Assembly (NCBI RefSeq): GCF_004342165.1
Contig: NZ_SMAL01000007.1
Span: 121,243-185,242, forward strand
Direction: 5' to 3'
Source of the DNA: Natranaerovirga pectinivora
GTDB taxonomy: Bacteria > Bacillota > Clostridia > Lachnospirales > DSM-24629
DNA length: 64,000 nucleotides
Each line of letters begins with the position of its first letter. The stretch's first letter is position 1. The translations under genes were made by a program, and so were the position numbers. Below are positions 1-7,697 of the stretch, piece after piece. The notes under the pieces are model-generated. The model was not told the origin of the DNA and ran no database searches. It saw only the letters and a program-made list of their open reading frames with translations.

Positions 1-1119
1 AAGGACGATATAAAGGCGATAGTAAAAACTTTGAAGAGTGAGTACTTAACTACAGGTCCAAAAATTAGTGAATTTGAAGAAGAAATTGCAAATTATGTTG
101 GAGCAAAATATGCAATTGTATTTTCGAGTGGGACAGCAGCATTGCATGCGGCATGTTTTGCAGCTGAGATTAAGGAAGAAGATGAAGTAATCACTACGCC
201 TATGACATTTGTAGCAACTGCAAATTCAATATTATATCAAGGTGGAAAACCTGTGTTTGCAGATATTGATAGAAGAACGTACAATATAGATCCTAAGGAT
301 ATTAACGCTAAAATAACAAAGAAAACAAAGGCAATTATTCCTGTAAGTTTTACGGGACAACCTGTTGATCTTGAAGAAATTATAAACAGTGCAAAAAGAA
401 ATAATATCCTAGTGATTGAAGATGGATCTCATTCATTAGGCGCAAATTATAAGGATAAAAAGGTAGGAACAATTGCTGATATGACGGTTTTTAGTTTTCA
501 CCCAGTAAAAAACATTACTACTGGTGAAGGGGGAGCTGTAACTACAAATAGTAAAGTATTGTATCAAAAGTTGCTATTATTTAGAACACATGGAATAACT
601 CGTGATAAAAATTTAATCAATAATTCTCAAGAGCCTTGGTATTATGAACAATTAGAACTAGGTTTTAATTACAGGATTACTGATATTCAGTGTGCAATGG
701 GAATTAGTCAATTAAGAAAAATAGATTGGTTTATTAATAGAAGGAAAAAAATAGCAAATAAATATAATGAAGCTTTTAAAGATAATGAATTATTATCAGT
801 TCCTTATCAAGAAGATAATTGTTTTTCTAGTTGGCATTTATATATAATTCAATTAAACCTTAATAAGCTAAAGGTTGGAAGAAAAGAAATATTTGAAGCA
901 TTAAGAGCAGAAAATATAGGTGTAAATGTCCACTATATTCCAGTGTATTACCATCCTTATTATAACAAGATAGGTTATTATAAGGGGATATGTCCTAATG
1001 CTGAATTTATATATGACAGGATTATAACCTTGCCTCTTTTTCCAAAAATGAAAAATAGAGATGTGAGAGATGTAATTGAATCAGTAATAAAAGTTTTAGA
1101 ATATTTCAAAAAGCACTAA
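1..1119 (+). CDS. pseC: PseC-like sugar aminotransferase (3' part)
   Basis: PLP-dependent aminotransferase of the DegT/DnrJ/EryC1/StrS family, most like PseC, which aminates UDP-4-keto-6-deoxy-AltNAc in pseudaminic acid synthesis. The reading frame is open from base 1 and reads KDDIKAIVKTLKS before the first possible start (TTG at 31), so the true start lies upstream of the window. The PLP lysine sits in HPVKNITTGEGG (lysine codon at 508-510), and the cofactor-phosphate region SSGTAALHA is near bases 124-150. Pseudaminic acid often decorates flagellin in flagellated bacteria, and a flagellar operon begins 3 kb downstream. The family is certain; the exact sugar substrate is less so. Confidence 0.85.
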   Translation, partial: KDDIKAIVKTLKSEYLTTGPKISEFEEEIANYVGAKYAIVFSSGTAALHAACFAAEIKEEDEVITTPMTFVATANSILYQGGKPVFADIDRRTYNIDPKDINAKITKKTKAIIPVSFTGQPVDLEEIINSAKRNNILVIEDGSHSLGANYKDKKVGTIADMTVFSFHPVKNITTGEGGAVTTNSKVLYQKLLLFRTHGITRDKNLINNSQEPWYYEQLELGFNYRITDIQCAMGISQLRKIDWFINRRKKIANKYNEAFKDNELLSVPYQEDNCFSSWHLYIIQLNLNKLKVGRKEIFEALRAENIGVNVHYIPVYYHPYYNKIGYYKGICPNAEFIYDRIITLPLFPKMKNRDVRDVIESVIKVLEYFKKH

Positions 1120-1153
1120 AAATAATAGGATGTATGTATTGTTAAAGGTTTTT

Positions 1154-1224
1154 GCTCTTTGTCAGTAGTAGGGTGGGATTGGTTTCAGTTTCGCATATTT
1201 TCACCCTAACATTTATTTTAGAGC
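1154..1224. repeat. Structured repeat element, copy 1
   Basis: A 71-nt element bounded by GCTCT (1154-1158) and its complement AGAGC (1220-1224). It has an inner 7-bp stem, TAGGGTG (1169-1175) with CACCCTA (1202-1208). It shares GCTCTTTGTCA, GGGATTGGTTTCA and TTTAGAGC with the copy at 63907-63967, whose inner stem has a different sequence but still pairs. It lies between pseC and the Fic gene. It could be a mobile-element end (the GCTCTTTGTCA string resembles some ISL3-family termini from memory), a MITE, or a structured RNA. Confidence 0.6.
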
Positions 1225-1240
1225 CCGAAACTTAGGTAAG

Positions 1241-1837
1241 TTAAATTAAGTGTGAAAAATCTCTTATTATATGTTTAAAAAAATCTTTTAAAAGAGTAAC
1301 ATTAGAAGGAGAGGCCTTCATAGCTTCTATATAACTACTTTTATCAAGAGGATAAATGATCTCGTAGCCATTGTAATGTGCTAAGTTTCGGATAAATTCT
1401 CTAATAACTCTTCCATTACCTTCTCTAAAGGGGTGAAGCATATTAATTTCTGATTTATAAAAGGCCAATCGTTCACAAAATTCATCAAAGGATAACCCCA
1501 TCAAATGATTTTCTCTATTCAATAAAGAAAAGACTTTTTTACTTTCATCTTCTATATGTTCAGGATAAGCAAACATTACCCCTTTTGCTATTCTTATTAT
1601 GCGTAACTCGCCAGCCCAAACGTAGATGTCTTGAAAAATATATCTATGGATGTCTTGTAAGTGAACCAAATCAAAATGTCCTTCAATAGGATTTTGTATG
1701 AGCTCATTAATCCTTAAAGCCGTTAAGTCTCTTTCAAGAGATTCTAGTTTTAAAGCATCTTTAATATTAAATTTATTAATTAGAACATCAGTATTGGGAT
1801 AACAGTAAACAGTATCATTGTTATAAATATAATCCAT
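1241..1837 (-). CDS. fic: Fic-domain protein, probable AMPylating toxin
   Basis: A 198-residue Fic/Doc-family protein. Residues 135-146 read HPFREGNGRVIR, a complete match to the Fic active-site motif HxFx(D/E)GNGRxxR, with the catalytic His at 135. Fic enzymes transfer AMP from ATP to target hydroxyls; toxic members modify targets such as DNA gyrase. An inhibitory [S/T]xxxE[G/N] helix is not obvious within the protein, but one is encoded by the gene just upstream, which fits a class I toxin-antitoxin arrangement. The ATG is 2 nt after the antitoxin stop, so translation is probably coupled. The target is unknown. Confidence 0.9.
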   Translation of the reverse strand: MDYIYNNDTVYCYPNTDVLINKFNIKDALKLESLERDLTALRINELIQNPIEGHFDLVHLQDIHRYIFQDIYVWAGELRIIRIAKGVMFAYPEHIEDESKKVFSLLNRENHLMGLSFDEFCERLAFYKSEINMLHPFREGNGRVIREFIRNLAHYNGYEIIYPLDKSSYIEAMKASPSNVTLLKDFFKHIIRDFSHLI

Positions 1838-1839
1838 AT

Positions 1840-2172
1840 CTACACCAACCTATGTTTTTCTAGTATTAATCGACGAGCTTCATCGTTAGAGTACTTCCCG
1901 CTTATATTGCCTTTAATAATTTTTAAAGTATCTTCTGGTACATCTAGATTTTCATAAGCCATAGTAGCTTTTATATATTCTATTCCTTTTGTATTAAAGC
2001 TAGAATTATTCTCATTAATTTCTTTTGCTATTGCCATTTGATTGTCAAAGTCAGGTATATTTAATTTAATTAAATTGGTAATAAATTCGTTAATAGATAC
2101 ATCCTTTTCAATGCAATTAAGCTTTAAAAGTTTATGAATATCACTATCAAGTCGTATTGTTAATTTTTTCAA
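1840..2172 (-). CDS. Fic antitoxin, ribbon-helix-helix plus VbhA-like domain
   Basis: A 110-residue protein that starts at TTG (2172) with AGGAG upstream. The N-terminal 40 residues (KKLTIRLDSDIHKLLK, then a helix around SINEFITNLIKLNI) look like a ribbon-helix-helix/Arc-type DNA-binding fold. Residues 63-106 resemble the VbhA antitoxin family. TMAYEN at 70-75 matches the Fic-inhibitory motif [S/T]xxxE[G/N], whose Glu blocks productive ATP binding in Fic. One chain could therefore both neutralise the toxin and repress its promoter. The promoter directly upstream carries short palindromes that could be the operator. The domain assignment is by motif and has not been confirmed by search. Confidence 0.75.
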   Translation of the reverse strand: MKKLTIRLDSDIHKLLKLNCIEKDVSINEFITNLIKLNIPDFDNQMAIAKEINENNSSFNTKGIEYIKATMAYENLDVPEDTLKIIKGNISGKYSNDEARRLILEKHRLV

Positions 2173-2196
2173 TTTGATTCACACTCCTATAAGTTA

Positions 2197-2226
2197 ATTA
2201 TATCACCTATGCCGTCATGACGTCAA
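2197..2226 (-). promoter_or_regulatory. Promoter and possible operator of the Fic pair
   Basis: Read on the minus strand there is a TTGACG -35 (2221-2226), an 18-nt spacer and a perfect TATAAT -10 (2197-2202). A perfect 10-bp palindrome CGTCATGACG (2213-2222) and an overlapping TGACGTCA (2218-2225) cover the -35 and the upstream spacer. This is the expected place for an autoregulatory operator bound by the RHH antitoxin. Confidence 0.7.
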
Positions 2227-2331
2227 ACGTATAGATCAATTTAATAGAAGTGGGGTGGTAGCAAAATATTGAATTCTTTGGTAAAATAATGTTAGATTAT
2301 CATCATTAGATTGTTTACGGAAGGTGCGGTT

Positions 2332-3339
2332 ATGAGAGAGAGTAGGAAGTTTATTTTTATTGTTTTGGCTCTTATTTTTTTAATTATAGGGGGAACATTA
2401 GGGTATTTGTTTTTGCTTGGGGTTTCTTTTATTGATGCTTTATATATGACCATTATTACGATTTCTACTGTTGGTTATCAAGAAGTTGCTGAGATGACTG
2501 ATGCATCTAAGTTATTTTCAATTTTTTTAATTTTATGGGGATTGGGAATTGCAGGTTATGCATTTACGAGTATAGTAGCTATGTTTTTTGAAGGTGAGTT
2601 TAGAAAGGCTTGGAGGAAGAGGAAGATGGAATCAAAGATAGCGCAGTTAAAAGATCATTATATATTATGTGGCGCTGGTGAAACAGGGCATACGGTTATA
2701 GAGCGTTTTATGGAGAGTAAGGAAGTTTTTGTTGTTGTAGAGAAGGATGAGGAAAAGGTTAAGGAGTTGGAGCGAGAAGGGGTTCTTGCTATTCTTGGTG
2801 ATGCTACCCATGAAGAGGTTTTGAGTCAAGCTAGGATAGAAAATGCCAAGGGTCTTATTACCAGCTTATCTAATGATGCAGATAATGTTTTTACTGTCCT
2901 TACTGCTAGGGAAATGAATAAGGATATTTACATAGTTTCTAGAGCTATTGAAAAGAGTGCAGGTATTAAATTAAAAAAAGCAGGAGCCAATAATAGTATT
3001 TCTCCTAACGAAATCGGTGGAAGAAGAATGGCTGCTATTGTTCTTAGGCCGTCTATTGTTTCTTTTCTTGATGTTATTACAAAAGCAGGAGATATAGAGC
3101 TTGATTTAGAGGATGTTGTTGTAGGTAAAGGCTCCATTTTAGCAGGCAAGACTTTAAGAGAGGCAAAAGTGCCAGAGCGGACGGGGTTAATGATTATAGC
3201 CATTAGGAGAAAGGATGAACGTAAGTTTTTGTTTAATCCTAGTTCAGAAAAGACCCTTGATCTTGGAGATGTCATGATGGTTTTAGGTAGAGAAGAACAA
3301 GTGGATAAATTAAAAAAATTGGCTTGTGATTTTTCATAG
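2332..3339 (+). CDS. Potassium channel with RCK/TrkA domains
   Basis: A 335-residue MthK-like potassium channel subunit. Two membrane helices (about 8-30 and 60-85) flank a pore loop with the selectivity filter TVGYQ at 46-50. A TrkA-N/RCK domain follows with the nucleotide-binding glycine motif GAGETG at 114-119, then a TrkA-C domain from about residue 250. The ATG at 2332 is preferred because GGAAGGTG lies just before it; an upstream TTG at 2311 is in frame but lacks a good site. Four subunits would form a K+ channel gated by ligand bound to the RCK ring. It appears to be a single-gene unit. Confidence 0.92.
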   Translation: MRESRKFIFIVLALIFLIIGGTLGYLFLLGVSFIDALYMTIITISTVGYQEVAEMTDASKLFSIFLILWGLGIAGYAFTSIVAMFFEGEFRKAWRKRKMESKIAQLKDHYILCGAGETGHTVIERFMESKEVFVVVEKDEEKVKELEREGVLAILGDATHEEVLSQARIENAKGLITSLSNDADNVFTVLTAREMNKDIYIVSRAIEKSAGIKLKKAGANNSISPNEIGGRRMAAIVLRPSIVSFLDVITKAGDIELDLEDVVVGKGSILAGKTLREAKVPERTGLMIIAIRRKDERKFLFNPSSEKTLDLGDVMMVLGREEQVDKLKKLACDFS

Positions 3340-3493
3340 AGTGAATGGAGCTGGTATGTACGTTGGTATATATTGGCTCTTTTTTTTGGGTGTAGTAGGT
3401 TAGATTATATATTCTATAGGCATTGGTTATGTTCTACATATAGTCAAACTCAAATATAATTTAGTGATAAAAATTTTTAGGGTGGGTGTATGT
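3340..3493. other. Non-coding gap between the channel and kinase-like genes
   Basis: About 150 bases. GAGC (3348-3351) can pair with GCTC (3376-3379) just before a run of eight T, so a weak terminator is possible, but the stem is only four pairs. I see no convincing promoter for the next gene. Confidence 0.3.
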
Positions 3494-4126
3494 ATGGATA
3501 CAAATCTAAAGCATAGTCTTGGGGATATAACGATGAAGCAAAGTAAAATTAGCTGCCATAATGTTAAAAATTTTAATGCTTATGGTGTTAACATCAACGG
3601 TAAGATGTTTTTAAAGAAAGAATTTGACACGAGTGAAGCAGGAATTGAATGTTTTAACAAAGAGAAAGAGGCTAATTTTAAGTTCGGAAAATACCCTTGG
3701 ATGTCTCATTGGATTCAGAGTGGTGAGAACTGGTTTGTTCGAGAATACTACCCTAAAGAATGTCGATTAGATAAAATTGCTATAAATTTATCGTGTAAAG
3801 AAAAAGAAGAAATGGCGGTTGAAGTATTATCTATTGTATTAGATTTGTATAAAGAAGGGTATGCTCACAGAGATATTCATGGAAAGAATTTTTATTATAT
3901 AGAGGGTCAATTAAAACTCATTAATTATGATAGTATTGTTGCTTATGTAGAGGGATGCAAACCTACATTTGAGAACTGTTACGATTTAACAGGAAAGGGT
4001 TTGAAGATCCCTTTTTATATTGGTAATATGCGGTTTTCTAATATGCACCCATTATCAATCTCGAATATACTTGGTATTTCTTTAGAAAAAGCATTACTAA
4101 AGTTAAAAGAAAGTAGTCTTTGGTAG
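3494..4126 (+). CDS. Protein-kinase-like protein, altered DFG
   Basis: A 210-residue protein with a kinase-like catalytic core. Residues 125-132 read HRDIHGKN, matching the HRDxxxxN catalytic loop. GKMFLKKEF (36-44) is a candidate for the ATP-binding lysine strand. The segment at the usual DFG/DYD position reads LINYDS (142-147), so the first metal-binding Asp is replaced by Asn. It resembles small bacterial LPS-kinase/RIO-like kinases rather than PASTA kinases; there is no membrane segment. ATG 3494 is chosen because GGGTGGGTG precedes it; the in-frame GTG at 3464 is less likely. The substrate is unknown, and it could be a pseudokinase. Confidence 0.6.
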   Translation: MDTNLKHSLGDITMKQSKISCHNVKNFNAYGVNINGKMFLKKEFDTSEAGIECFNKEKEANFKFGKYPWMSHWIQSGENWFVREYYPKECRLDKIAINLSCKEKEEMAVEVLSIVLDLYKEGYAHRDIHGKNFYYIEGQLKLINYDSIVAYVEGCKPTFENCYDLTGKGLKIPFYIGNMRFSNMHPLSISNILGISLEKALLKLKESSLW

Positions 4127-4212
4127 ATTGTCATACTTGAGGGGGGGTATAAAAATTAAGTTAATGCAATAAGAGCATGATGACTTAATGTAAAATACTT
4201 AAGACAAAAATA

Positions 4213-4239
4213 TAAAGATATTCATAAAGTAGTCGATAT
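4213..4239 (+). promoter_or_regulatory. Sigma-28 (SigD/FliA) promoter of the flaG-fliD-fliS operon
   Basis: TAAA (4213-4216), exactly 15 nt, then GTCGATAT (4232-4239). This differs at one position from the flagellar sigma consensus TAAA-N15-GCCGATAT. It lies 54 nt before the flaG start, where a late flagellar promoter is expected. Confidence 0.8.
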
Positions 4240-4292
4240 ATTTAACAAAGGACTTTATAAACTAATTTAAAATGTTTAAGGGGGACTCACGG

Positions 4293-4640
4293 ATGAGAAT
4301 AGAAAGTATGTCAAATACTATGCCCGTTCAAAGTAGTAAAGCTGTTGAAAGTGTAATCAAGGTAGGACAGGATCAGCAGAGTAAAGCGCAAAGTAATCCA
4401 CAAGATAAACAAGTGCAAGAAAGAGATATTATACACGCAATAGAAAAAGCAAATAAAGAAATACGTACATATGATAGAAAACTTGAATTTTCAATACATG
4501 AAGGTACTAAGGAGATAGTGGTTAAAGTTATTAATACTTCAGATGATACAGTAATACGTGAAATACCATCAGAAAGAATACTAGATATGGTAGCTAAAAT
4601 GTGGGAGATGGCAGGATTACTAGTAGATGAAAAACGATAG
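4293..4640 (+). CDS. flaG: FlaG family flagellar protein
   Basis: A 115-residue FlaG protein. The C-terminal half (from RKLEFSIHEGTKEIVVKVIN to IREIPSERILDMVAKMWEM) is the conserved FlaG domain; the N-terminal part is a low-complexity Gln/Ser/Lys stretch. FlaG is linked to filament length or filament-cap function and commonly sits directly before fliD, as here. ATG 4293 is chosen because AAGGGGGA precedes it; an ATG at 4272 lies upstream of that site. It is the first gene behind the sigma-28 promoter and ends 11 nt before fliD. Confidence 0.9.
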   Translation: MRIESMSNTMPVQSSKAVESVIKVGQDQQSKAQSNPQDKQVQERDIIHAIEKANKEIRTYDRKLEFSIHEGTKEIVVKVINTSDDTVIREIPSERILDMVAKMWEMAGLLVDEKR

Positions 4641-4651
4641 GCGGTGAAAGA

Positions 4652-6172
4652 ATGACAATAAGATTTACAGGATTAGCTTCTGGTTTAGATACAGACAATA
4701 TGATTCAACAAATGATTAGAATTGAAAGAATGAAAGTAGATAGAGTTATTAAGCAAAAAACAAAATTAGAATGGCAACAAGATATTTGGCAAGATATGAA
4801 TAAGAAGTTATATGATTTTTATAGAAAACCATTATTTGATCTAAGATCTGCTAGTAATTTTAATAAAAAATCAGTTATAAGCTCTAATACAGGCGTTGCA
4901 AGTGTTACTGGGAATGCAAGTGCTGTTAATGGCATGCATACACTTGAAGTAGAGAGAATGGCTAAGGCGTCATATTTAACAGGGGCAAAGATGCAAAAGA
5001 TTACCATTGGTGAGCAGGATGTTAAAATAACTTCTCAGACTAAGTTATCTGATGTAGTAGATTCTGTTGAGGGATCAATAATTCAAATAAGTAGTACAAC
5101 TAATGGGGAACCAAAGACTATAAATATTGATGAAAATGAAACGGTAGGTAGTTTGATTAATAAAATAAGAGTAAATGATTCAAATATAAATATGAATTTT
5201 GATACCAATTTTGACCGTATCTTTATGTCTACTAAAGGTACAGGGGAAAAAATGAGAATTGAAGTGACTGCTGTAGGAGATAAAAGTGAATTAGGTAATG
5301 AATTGTTAGAAAAGTTAGGATTAATCGGTTTAGAAACAATTAATGAAGCAGGTGTTAATGCTGAAGTTAAATACAATGGTGCAATTCTAACTTCTGATAC
5401 AAATAATTTTGCTGTAAATGGATTAACCATTAATGTCTTATCAGAAGGAACAACCAACTTATCTGTAAGCCAAGACACAGATGCAATTTATAAATCAGTA
5501 AAAGATTTTATTTTAGCATATAATGAATTGGTGATGGATATAAACGGCAAGATTAATGCAGATACAGCAAGAGGTTATGAACCATTAACTAGTGAAGAAA
5601 AAAAAGCTATGTCTGAAGATGAAATTAAAAAATGGGAAGATACCATTAAAAACTCACTATTAAGAAGAGATGGGGTTTTAACAGGGCTATCTCAAACAAT
5701 GAGAAGTATTTTAGTGACTAGCGATGGTGTTAGCTTAGAGAATGATGCAGCTTTTAAGTTTATATCTCAAATTGGTATTGTAACAGGTGATTATAGTGAG
5801 AGAGGGATTCTTCATATAGAAGGTGATTCTGACTTTGGTTTACATGGAGATATGGAAAATAAATTAAGAAAAGCCATAGAAGAAGATTCAGAGGGTGTAT
5901 CGAAACTTCTGAATGCTTTAGCAAACAAACTTTATGGAACTATGCAAGATAGAATGAAATCTACTCAATTAAGTAGTGCATTAACATTCTACGATGATAA
6001 ACAAATGCGAAATAAGGTTAGGGAGTTTGACACTGAAATAGCTAGATTAGAACAAAGGTTAATCGATGTTGAAGAACGTTACTATAGACAATTCGCAGCC
6101 ATGGAAAAGGCAATGCAAGAGGCCAATAGTACAATGTCTTGGTTAATGCAGCAATTAGGAGGAGGAATGTAA
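4652..6172 (+). CDS. fliD: Flagellar filament cap protein FliD (HAP2)
   Basis: A 506-residue FliD. It begins with the typical TIRFTGLASGLDTDNMI, followed by a coiled-coil N-terminal region. The central variable domains follow (about 100-300), then a long C-terminal helical region ending in EARYY-like heptads and MSWLMQQLGGGM. FliD caps the growing filament and folds exported flagellin. It sits between flaG and fliS with 1-11 nt gaps, consistent with a late-class operon. The length is normal for Firmicutes. Confidence 0.95.
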   Translation: MTIRFTGLASGLDTDNMIQQMIRIERMKVDRVIKQKTKLEWQQDIWQDMNKKLYDFYRKPLFDLRSASNFNKKSVISSNTGVASVTGNASAVNGMHTLEVERMAKASYLTGAKMQKITIGEQDVKITSQTKLSDVVDSVEGSIIQISSTTNGEPKTINIDENETVGSLINKIRVNDSNINMNFDTNFDRIFMSTKGTGEKMRIEVTAVGDKSELGNELLEKLGLIGLETINEAGVNAEVKYNGAILTSDTNNFAVNGLTINVLSEGTTNLSVSQDTDAIYKSVKDFILAYNELVMDINGKINADTARGYEPLTSEEKKAMSEDEIKKWEDTIKNSLLRRDGVLTGLSQTMRSILVTSDGVSLENDAAFKFISQIGIVTGDYSERGILHIEGDSDFGLHGDMENKLRKAIEEDSEGVSKLLNALANKLYGTMQDRMKSTQLSSALTFYDDKQMRNKVREFDTEIARLEQRLIDVEERYYRQFAAMEKAMQEANSTMSWLMQQLGGGM

Positions 6173-6173
6173 T

Positions 6174-6569
6174 ATGGTACAAAGCGGGGCAAACGCATAT
6201 ATGAACAATTCAGTTTCAACAGCGTCACCACAGGAATTGACACTAATGCTATATAATGGTGCCATTAAATTTGCTAATCAAGGATTAGTTGAATTGGATA
6301 ATAAAAATATAGAAAAAGTCAATAATAACTTAATGAGAGTACAAGACATCATAAGTGAATTTAGAATCACACTTAATAGAGATGTCCCAATCGCAAAAGA
6401 AATGGACAAACTTTACGAATACATGATTTGGAGATTAACAGAAGCCAATATGAGTAAAGACAAAGCCATGGTAGAAGAAGTAATTGAAATGTTAAGAGAG
6501 CTAAGAGATACTTGGAAAGAAGCTATGAAGTTAGCCAAAACAGGTAATAAGCCAGCATCAGGCGAATAG
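6174..6569 (+). CDS. fliS: Flagellin export chaperone FliS
   Basis: A 131-residue all-helical FliS. The N-terminal NAYMNNSVSTASPQELTLML contains the conserved Y and the SPQELxxMLY signature; the end carries LRELRDTWKEAM. FliS binds the flagellin C-terminus in the cytoplasm and prevents early assembly. It starts 1 nt after the fliD stop, so expression is coupled to the cap protein. The flagellin gene itself is not in this window. Confidence 0.95.
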   Translation: MVQSGANAYMNNSVSTASPQELTLMLYNGAIKFANQGLVELDNKNIEKVNNNLMRVQDIISEFRITLNRDVPIAKEMDKLYEYMIWRLTEANMSKDKAMVEEVIEMLRELRDTWKEAMKLAKTGNKPASGE

Positions 6570-6589
6570 AGAAGAGGGGTATAGCTATT

Positions 6590-7072
6590 ATGGAAGAAAC
6601 TACTAGCTATATAGAAATATTAATTGATTCTTTAAAACAAAAAAAAGCAGTCCTAATCAAAATAAAAGAAGAAAACCATAAGCAAGCTGATATTGCTAAT
6701 AAAGAAGATTTTAAGCTTGAAGAATTTGAAGATACCATTACTCAAAAGGATAGCTTAATAAAACAAATTGGTGTTATAGACGATGGGTTTAATATTGTAT
6801 ATGATCGTATTAGAAATACACTTATTAAGGAAAAAGATAAATACAAAGATAAAATCATTGAGTTAAAGCACTTAGTAAGTGAGATTGCTGAGCTAAGTGT
6901 ATCTATACAAGTAGAAGAACAAAAAAACAAAAGTGCCATTGAAAGAAAACTTTCAAGTTACAAAAAACACATCAAACAATTTAAAACCAGTAAGAAAACT
7001 GCAACCAGCTATTATAAAAATATGAACAATCAAAGTGATAGTCAATCTTACTTTGTAGATAAAAAAAATTAA
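6590..7072 (+). CDS. Probable FlgN/FliT-like flagellar chaperone
   Basis: A 160-residue, very charged, almost entirely helical protein with no signal or membrane segment. Its position as last gene of flaG-fliD-fliS, 20 nt after fliS, and its FlgN-like helical layout (LIDSLKQKKAVLIKIKEEN, then KDSLIKQIGVIDDGF) suggest a chaperone for hook-associated proteins or FliD. The last 40 residues are Lys/Asn/Ser rich and probably disordered. The role is inferred mainly from context. Confidence 0.6.
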   Translation: MEETTSYIEILIDSLKQKKAVLIKIKEENHKQADIANKEDFKLEEFEDTITQKDSLIKQIGVIDDGFNIVYDRIRNTLIKEKDKYKDKIIELKHLVSEIAELSVSIQVEEQKNKSAIERKLSSYKKHIKQFKTSKKTATSYYKNMNNQSDSQSYFVDKKN

Positions 7073-7085
7073 AAAATGTATAGTG

Positions 7086-7139
7086 ATTCTAAACATGGGA
7101 AGTCTTTCTTTATATAGAGGATATTCCTGTGTTTAGAAT
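7086..7139 (+). terminator. Hairpin after the flagellar operon
   Basis: ATTCTAAACA (7086-7095) pairs perfectly with TGTTTAGAAT (7130-7139), with partial pairing inside. It lies 13 nt after the operon but has no T tract, so it may stabilise the mRNA end rather than terminate transcription. Confidence 0.4.
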
Positions 7140-7197
7140 GACATATTACACCTTGAGATTCCAAGTAATTCCAAGTGATTAACAATCAATAAAATAC

Positions 7198-7227
7198 TTG
7201 ACGAATTAAAAACTTATATGTTATATT
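7198..7227 (+). promoter_or_regulatory. Promoter of rpmG-secE-nusG
   Basis: TTGACG (7198-7203), an 18-nt spacer and TATATT (7222-7227), about 70 nt before rpmG. Confidence 0.55.
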
Positions 7228-7298
7228 ATAAAAGCAGTGAAGTAGGGCTTTTTTTTTATGCCTAAATTTCTGATGAAAAATAAGTGGAGGTGGAAGTT

Positions 7299-7448
7299 GT
7301 GCGTGTGAAAATTACTCTAGCTTGTACAGAATGTAAGCAACGTAATTATGACTTAACTAAAGAGAAAAAACAACATCCAGAAAGAATGGAAACAAAAAAA
7401 TATTGCAAATTTTGCAAATCACACACGTTACACAAAGAAACAAAGTAA
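7299..7448 (+). CDS. rpmG: Ribosomal protein L33, zinc-binding form
   Basis: A 49-residue L33 of the large subunit, starting at GTG 7299 with GGAGGTGG just upstream. It reads [12 protein letters not shown], then a basic middle and [15 protein letters not shown]. The two CxxC pairs (9/12 and 36/39) make it the zinc-ribbon form. It leads the secE-nusG operon, its usual place in Firmicutes, 32 nt before secE. Confidence 0.95.
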   Translation: MRVKITLACTECKQRNYDLTKEKKQHPERMETKKYCKFCKSHTLHKETK

Positions 7449-7480
7449 TGTGTTAAAAAATTTAAGGGATGTGATTTTAT

Positions 7481-7678
7481 ATGGGAGAAGCGTCAGCAAC
7501 TAAAAGAAGTTGGTGGAAAGAATTTAAGGGTGACTTTAAAAAAATCATATGGCCAGATAAAAAATCACTATTCAAACAGACTACTGTTGTTTTACTAGTA
7601 ACAATTTTTATTGGGGTAATCATTACGATACTAGACTTGATACTTAAATTTGGAATTGGATTGTTACCACTCAAATAA
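7481..7678 (+). CDS. secE: Preprotein translocase subunit SecE
   Basis: A 65-residue single-spanning SecE. The amphipathic segment WWKEFKGDFKKIIWPDKKS contains the conserved WP, followed by one transmembrane helix (about 35-58). It clamps SecY in the membrane; secY is 28 kb downstream at 35837. It sits between rpmG and nusG, and nusG begins 19 nt after its stop. Confidence 0.95.
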   Translation: MGEASATKRSWWKEFKGDFKKIIWPDKKSLFKQTTVVLLVTIFIGVIITILDLILKFGIGLLPLK

Positions 7679-7697
7679 AAAATTAAAGGTGATTTTA

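Noticed and set aside
31..33. TTG as the start of the pseC gene
   Set aside because: The frame stays open to base 1 and the upstream residues fit the family, so this is an internal codon of a gene cut by the window edge.
1154..1224. A simple rho-independent terminator for pseC
   Set aside because: There is no T tract after the stem, and the conserved unpaired blocks shared with the distant copy are not needed for termination.
3348..3390. A terminator after the potassium channel gene
   Set aside because: Only four base pairs (GAGC/GCTC) support it despite the T run, so it is noted only as part of the gap.
7073..7298. A tRNA gene upstream of secE, as found in some bacteria
   Set aside because: No cloverleaf, T-loop GGTTCGAATC-like segment or acceptor pairing could be found in this gap.
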